Shown here: piece by piece, positions 60,308 to 64,000 of the stretch | How positions within the stretch are numbered: the stretch's first letter is position 1 | Layout: the number at the start of each line of letters is the position of its first letter | NCBI GenBank assembly: GCA_963845495.1 | Contig: CAWJTH010000202.1 | Coordinates: forward strand, 1-64,000 | Reading direction: 5' to 3' | DNA length: 64,000 nucleotides | DNA from: JAZKFT01 sp963845495 | Lineage (GTDB): Bacteria > Bacteroidota > Bacteroidia > Chitinophagales > Chitinophagaceae | Translations under genes and position numbers: made by a program | The notes under the pieces: generated by a model | The model's input: the letters and a program-made list of their open reading frames with translations, nothing else | Told to the model about the DNA's origin: nothing | Databases searched by the model: none

Positions 60308-60739
60308 TTACATGCTTTAAATACTAAAATTTGTTTTAATAATTGGCAAGATATTACATTTATGACACTTTAAAACAAGGGATGAAAGACAAACTTATGC
60401 GCCTTGAATAGGCAATAGTACCCAGTAAACTGCCATAATAATAAGTAAAAATTCAAAACTAAAAAGTAAAAATCTGTTGGGTGAATTGGAGCTGCGGATT
60501 GCCTCATCCGGCCTTTCGAACTACGCTACCAACCTTTCGGTTGCCTTCGCCTAAAAGAGAAGGACAGTGGCTATGTGTTCTTTTAACAGCCCGATAAGGC
60601 CTCCAAAAAAATGCAATAATTTTATTGTTTGCAATAAAACTGTTACCAAATTTGATTATTTTTATAAAAACATAGGATTTATCTGCATAAAATTACATTT
60701 CCAGTTAAAAATATAATTTCAAACATTTAATTTTAGGGC
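60308..60739. other. Spacer between the AraC regulator and apaG, with an atypical GC-rich block
   Basis: About 430 nt without a gene. Most is AT-rich, but 60497-60570 is GC-rich and different: GCCTCATCCGGCCTTTCG, AACCTTTCGGTT and CCTTCGCCTAAAAGAGAAGG give short hairpins. That composition resembles widely spread palindromic repeats, including those in leuS and uvrA, but the alignment is loose. A nearby AAAACTAAAAAGTAAAAATC also recalls the arms at 16225-16321. Confidence 0.5.
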
Positions 60740-61126
60740 ATGAACAGTGCTATAACTTCTGGAGTGGAGATAACGGTAGAAACTTTCTACCAACCCGAGT
60801 ACAGCAACCCGCTGTTGCACGAGTTTATGTTTGCCTACCGTATTGTTATTGAAAACCATAATGCTTTTACTGTTCAGCTTTTGAGCCGCCACTGGTATAT
60901 TTTTGATAGCAACGGCGAATACCGTGAAGTGGAAGGCGAAGGCGTGGTTGGTCAACAGCCTGTTTTAATGAACGGCCAAAAATACCAGTATGTAAGCGGG
61001 TGCCAGCTTAAAACGGAAATGGGTACCATGCATGGCACTTTTGATATGGTGAACCTTTCGAACCACAAAAACTTTGTAGTAAAGATCCCCCGTTTTCAGT
61101 TAGTTGCGCCAATGAAAAACAATTGA
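60740..61126 (+). CDS. apaG: ApaG protein (CO2+/Mg2+ efflux-associated)
   Basis: A 128-residue protein of the ApaG fold, a fibronectin-like beta sandwich. Landmarks include ITVETFYQPEYS near the start, AYRIVIENHNAFTVQLLSRHW, GVVGQQPVLMNGQKYQYVSG and MHGTFDMV. ApaG is associated with cobalt and magnesium tolerance; its exact mechanism is unsettled. Full length. A strong terminator follows 13 nt after the stop. Confidence 0.93.
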   Translation: MNSAITSGVEITVETFYQPEYSNPLLHEFMFAYRIVIENHNAFTVQLLSRHWYIFDSNGEYREVEGEGVVGQQPVLMNGQKYQYVSGCQLKTEMGTMHGTFDMVNLSNHKNFVVKIPRFQLVAPMKNN

Positions 61127-61138
61127 TACATAAATTAT

Positions 61139-61180
61139 AAAATGAGAGCCACAGATTTTATTTGCGGCTCTCATTTTTTG
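61139..61180 (+). terminator. Rho-independent terminator after apaG
   Basis: AAAATGAGAGCC (61139-61150) pairs with GGCTCTCATTTT (61166-61177), followed by TTG. The 15-nt loop is ACAGATTTTATTTGC. Confidence 0.85.
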
Positions 61181-61326
61181 GTTTGTAATTTTAAAACATA
61201 AGATATCCACATATTTTGAATAGCTAAAGTGCTGTTTTGTAAGGGCTGATATGCGGCCCCAACCATAAATATATACAGCATCGATTTTGATGCAACTAAT
61301 TTTCCAAAAGAAAAATCATTCTCCGT

Positions 61327-61334
61327 TATTTTTG
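61327..61334 (+). promoter_or_regulatory. Bacteroidota -7 promoter element upstream of the MFS transporter
   Basis: TATTTTTG is a perfect TAnnTTTG match, 55 nt before the ATG at 61389. It lies inside the upstream extension of the open frame, which makes that extension (start 61287) unlikely. Confidence 0.45.
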
Positions 61335-61388
61335 TTTCAACCTCAACAAAAGATTAGTTTAACGACGCTTCCAAACTATTCCCAACCA

Positions 61389-62624
61389 ATGCAACAAAAA
61401 CAATATGGTGTTTTTTCGCTCCCTGTAATTGTGGGAGCGCTGGGCTTTTTTGTAGATATTTATGATTTGCTGTTGTTCAATATTGTGCGCCGTTCCAGCT
61501 TTGCTGATTTGCATGTGCCTGAGGCAGAACTTAAACATATTGGCGAAAACATTATAAGTTGGCAAATGTTGGGGCTCACCATCGGCGGTATTTTATGGGG
61601 TATGTTGGGCGATAAAAAAGGCAGGAAAAGTGTTTTGTTCGGCTCTATTTTATTGTATTCCGCGGCTACTGTAGCCAATGGTTTTGTAAAAACGGTGGAT
61701 CAATACACTTGGCTGCGCTTTATTGCGGGACTTGGTTTAGCAGGCGAATTGGGTGCCAGCATCACGCTAATTACAGAAATGTTGCCCAAAGAAAAACGTG
61801 GTATTGGCTCCGCCATTATTGCCACCAGTGGTGTTTTTGGCACTATTGCAGCCTATTTGGTGTATTATTTAAGTCATGAAGATTGGCGGCTTTGCTACTT
61901 TATTGGCGGCGGAATGGGTATTGCCTTATTGTTTTTGCGTGTGGGCGTTTTAGAAAGCGGCATGTACGATAACACCAAACAAGCCCATGTAAAAATGGGC
62001 AGTTTTTGGATGATGCTAAATAACCGTGAACGCTTTTTTCGTTACCTGCGGGCTATTTTAATTGGCTTGCCGGTTTGGTATGTTATCGGTATTTTAATCA
62101 GTTTTTCTGACGAATTTGCCAAACAGTTCGGCATCACTGGTTTTGATCAGCCCAAAGCTTTGATGTTGCAATATGTGGCATTATTGTTTGGCGACATGGG
62201 TGCAGGCTTGTTCAGCAATTACATTAAAAGCAGAAAAAAAACCTTGTATGTGTATTACGCTATCCTTACATTTTTCTTCGTTTTATTTTTTGCGCTAAAA
62301 GGTGGCGGCAATGCGTTTAATATGTATTTATTGTGTATGGGTTTGGGTTTTGGCTCTGGCATTTCGGTATTGTACATTACTATGGGTGCCGAGCAATTCG
62401 GTACCAATTTAAGAGCCACCGCTGCCATTTCTATCCCCAATTTAGTTCGTGGTTTTTTGCCGCTGATGTTGTTGTTGTTCCAATTTTTAAGAAGTAAAAC
62501 GGCAATGGATAATTATACGTTTGGTGCATTTATTACCGGTGTTATAGTAATTGTGGTGGGTTTTATTTCCGTTATTTATACCAAGGAGACTTTTGGGAAA
62601 GAAATGAATTTTGTGGAAGAATAA
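61389..62624 (+). CDS. Major facilitator superfamily transporter
   Basis: A 411-residue membrane protein with twelve predicted helices. The MFS loop signature GMLGDKKGRKSVL follows helix 2; EMLPKEKRGIG ends the helix 4-5 region. A pattern of GLGLAGELGASITLI and charged loops resembles the metabolite:proton symporter branch of MFS; the substrate cannot be inferred. The chosen ATG begins MQQKQYGVFSLPVIVGALG, directly before helix 1. It is convergent with an outer-membrane protein gene across a shared terminator. Confidence 0.88.
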   Translation: MQQKQYGVFSLPVIVGALGFFVDIYDLLLFNIVRRSSFADLHVPEAELKHIGENIISWQMLGLTIGGILWGMLGDKKGRKSVLFGSILLYSAATVANGFVKTVDQYTWLRFIAGLGLAGELGASITLITEMLPKEKRGIGSAIIATSGVFGTIAAYLVYYLSHEDWRLCYFIGGGMGIALLFLRVGVLESGMYDNTKQAHVKMGSFWMMLNNRERFFRYLRAILIGLPVWYVIGILISFSDEFAKQFGITGFDQPKALMLQYVALLFGDMGAGLFSNYIKSRKKTLYVYYAILTFFFVLFFALKGGGNAFNMYLLCMGLGFGSGISVLYITMGAEQFGTNLRATAAISIPNLVRGFLPLMLLLFQFLRSKTAMDNYTFGAFITGVIVIVVGFISVIYTKETFGKEMNFVEE

Positions 62625-62640
62625 GTTTGTTTAAAAACAA

Positions 62641-62668
62641 AAAAACCGCCGCAAAAGCGGCGGTTTTT
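62641..62668. terminator. Bidirectional rho-independent terminator
   Basis: AAAAACCGCCGC (62641-62652) and GCGGCGGTTTTT (62657-62668) pair perfectly around AAAA, with A-tract on one side and T-tract on the other, between two convergent genes. Confidence 0.93.
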
Positions 62669-62686
62669 TATAGAGATAATAAAAGA

Positions 62687-63169
62687 TTAAAACTTAATTG
62701 CTACTCCTAATTTTAGTAAAGAAGCTCCTGCTCCAATTTCAGCAAACCCTCCAATGTTATCACTAAAATAGTAACGTGCACCCACATGAGCTTGCAAAAA
62801 CGCCCCACTTGAAACATAATTGCCATAAGTAACATAACCAAGTCCAAGTCCTGCATACGGATCAAACTTTTTGTCCTGTACATTTAATAGTTCAGCGAAG
62901 TGGTAGGAGCCCCTTATCGCAAAATAACTAAAATTAAAACTTGATCCTAATACAGAATAATGCATAAAGTCTGCACCAACGCCTGCGCTAATAGCGTCTG
63001 TAAATCCGTGTTCAAATGAGCCTCCAAAACTTGTACCGCTATAACTTCCTGCAAACCCCACGCCTAGATTTAATAGGTTGTCTCCATTTTTGTAGGCTTG
63101 TGCAGATGCGCTTGTGTTCGTCATTAACAATGCTACTGGAATAGCCAGTGCGAAAAGTAATTTTTTCAT
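62687..63169 (-). CDS. Small outer-membrane beta-barrel protein
   Basis: A 160-residue exported protein from ATG 63169: signal peptide MKKLLFALAIPVALLMTNTS with cleavage near ASAQ. The rest alternates in beta-barrel fashion (NLGVGFAGSYSG, AISAGVGADFMHY, PYAGLGLGYVTYG, YYFSDNIGGFAEIGAG) and ends in a C-terminal Phe (KLGVAIKF), the outer-membrane insertion signature. Likely an eight-stranded OmpW/OmpA-like or opacity-type barrel. Function is unknown. Confidence 0.8.
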   Translation of the reverse strand: MKKLLFALAIPVALLMTNTSASAQAYKNGDNLLNLGVGFAGSYSGTSFGGSFEHGFTDAISAGVGADFMHYSVLGSSFNFSYFAIRGSYHFAELLNVQDKKFDPYAGLGLGYVTYGNYVSSGAFLQAHVGARYYFSDNIGGFAEIGAGASLLKLGVAIKF

Positions 63170-63295
63170 TTTGTGTTTTTTTAGGTGCCGCAAAAGTAAT
63201 AGGATTTAAAAACTAGCAAAATTTCTACTAAAAATTTCAAATGCGGGTTAGTATTTTACTACAATTGGTGAGAATTATGCAATGGATTAAAAGGT

Positions 63296-64000
63296 TTAAT
63301 CACCTTTTGGCTTGTAACCTACTTCATTAAAAAGCTCTTTGGCATCTTTTTGCATCAATTGGTCAAGCGTTGTTTTGTTGTTTTTTGCCATCCAATTATT
63401 GATAATTTGCCAACCTACAAATAAACCGATATAACCTGGCGAAGCCTCGCCCAAGGCTTGGGTTTTTGGCCCATCGGCAATGTAATCTTTGTTCATCGAA
63501 GGCTCGATGCTGAACAACAAATTATTCTGCACAAAGAAATTCCAGATGGAAGCTTCATGTTGTCGGCAGCCATCCAGCTGCGATTTTGTATAACCTATTT
63601 TTAAGGTGTCGTTAGTGTAAGGCATCAGTTTATCCAACACATACAAACGTTTACCTTTTTCAATCATTTCTTCTATCAGCGGCCTGCCTTCGGCTTTGTA
63701 TGGAAATAGATCGTCTATTATATTTTTTATGGTATTTACCGGAATGGTAGCGGGTGTAAAGCGGGCTGTTTGATAAAGGAAAACTTGCCCGCTTTGTAAG
63801 CCCACATTATATTCTGGCGCATTGGCACCCAAATGTAATTGTAAGCCGATAGCTGGGCCAGCTTGTGTCATTACATCGCCGTAAGACGAAATGCTGCCGT
63901 TAAAATAAGCATCCATCGGCCCAATAAACGTGATAATTTTATGGGGCAACTGATAATTTGGGAAGTAATATTTTACGAATTGGAAACTTTGTTTGATGTC
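63296..64000 (-). CDS. gldB: Gliding motility lipoprotein GldB-like, C-terminal part
   Basis: The gene runs in from beyond the window; 235 codons are visible, starting with DIKQSFQFVKYYFPNY. The region matches GldB-type proteins: HKIITFIGPMDAYF, GLQLHLGANAPEY, YTKSQLDGCRQHEASIW and SPGYIGLFVGWQIINNWM. GldB is a lipoprotein needed for gliding or type IX secretion in gliding Bacteroidota, but homologs also occur in non-gliding species. The signal peptide, expected upstream, is not in this window. The gene ends with KPKGD. Confidence 0.85.
   Translation of the reverse strand, partial: DIKQSFQFVKYYFPNYQLPHKIITFIGPMDAYFNGSISSYGDVMTQAGPAIGLQLHLGANAPEYNVGLQSGQVFLYQTARFTPATIPVNTIKNIIDDLFPYKAEGRPLIEEMIEKGKRLYVLDKLMPYTNDTLKIGYTKSQLDGCRQHEASIWNFFVQNNLLFSIEPSMNKDYIADGPKTQALGEASPGYIGLFVGWQIINNWMAKNNKTTLDQLMQKDAKELFNEVGYKPKGD

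Noticed and set aside
1..64000. tRNA or rRNA genes
   Set aside because: No cloverleaf-like block with a TTCGA arm or rRNA core sequence was recognised by eye; a tRNAscan/Infernal run would settle it.

Overview
The window looks like chromosomal DNA of a Bacteroidota bacterium, most likely near the Chitinophagaceae; the family is an inference from gene content, not a proven assignment. Supporting signs are the low-GC sequence, the Bat/MoxR locus, a GldB-type gliding lipoprotein, two LpxD-like acyltransferases, RNase Y, a 7TMR-DISM/LytTR pair, a Bacteroidota-type leucyl-tRNA synthetase and TAnnTTTG promoter elements. No rRNA, tRNA, CRISPR array or classical transposase was seen.

Layout. 1-6.8 kb: partial sugar epimerase, NagX-like acyltransferase, metallophosphoesterase, AspH/LpxO-like oxygenase, MsrB, a lipoprotein archaemetzincin and a CPBP protease. 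6.9-9.1 kb: cdsA and psd (phospholipid synthesis) with a MazF-type toxin-antitoxin pair between them. 9.3-16.2 kb: YihY, MazG-like, a PfkB kinase, then moxR-DUF58-BatD-like-batA on the minus strand. 16.3-25.7 kb: YbjQ, a broken ParE toxin-antitoxin pair, nadE, PhyH, an S10 peptidase, NdpA, an HD hydrolase and lpxD. 26-35.6 kb: leuS with a nuclease domain inserted in frame, nadC, a SUI1-like protein, rny and a frameshifted typA. 35.7-45.6 kb: two secreted paralogs, a broken VapC pair, uvrA and a LytTR/LytS-type two-component system. 45.8-64 kb: pheS, an intact VapBC-like pair, a reductase, a second LpxD, a DCC protein, a pseudouridine synthase, a GNAT, kbl, a TPR protein, a membrane peptidase, a frameshifted class D beta-lactamase, a BatB-TPR fusion, SanA, DUF1398, an AraC regulator, apaG, an MFS transporter, an outer-membrane barrel and a partial gldB.

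The most unusual property is a network of inverted repeats. In about eighteen spacers a low-complexity arm starts close to one gene's end and an inverted partner lies close to the next gene's edge. Several sequence families occur, with cores such as GACGGACGACAGAC, TAGATGTTAGTA, GTGGTGAATAGTGAG, CACAGATTCACAGA and AAATTCCAAATTCC. Some arms end within 10 nt of a start codon. Related palindromes also lie in frame inside genes: three in uvrA, and in leuS a pair of 46-bp arms enclosing a DUF559 (PD-(D/E)XK-type) nuclease domain of about 100 residues. A 49-bp perfect inverted repeat with the same core brackets the 5' end of uvrA. The best candidate for an undescribed system here is a palindromic repeat family with a DUF559 nuclease as possible mobilising partner, able to enter essential genes without breaking the frame.

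Four genes are broken by single changes (typA, a vapC toxin, a class D beta-lactamase, a parE toxin). Three of these are one-base indels in short homopolymers, so sequencing error must be excluded first.
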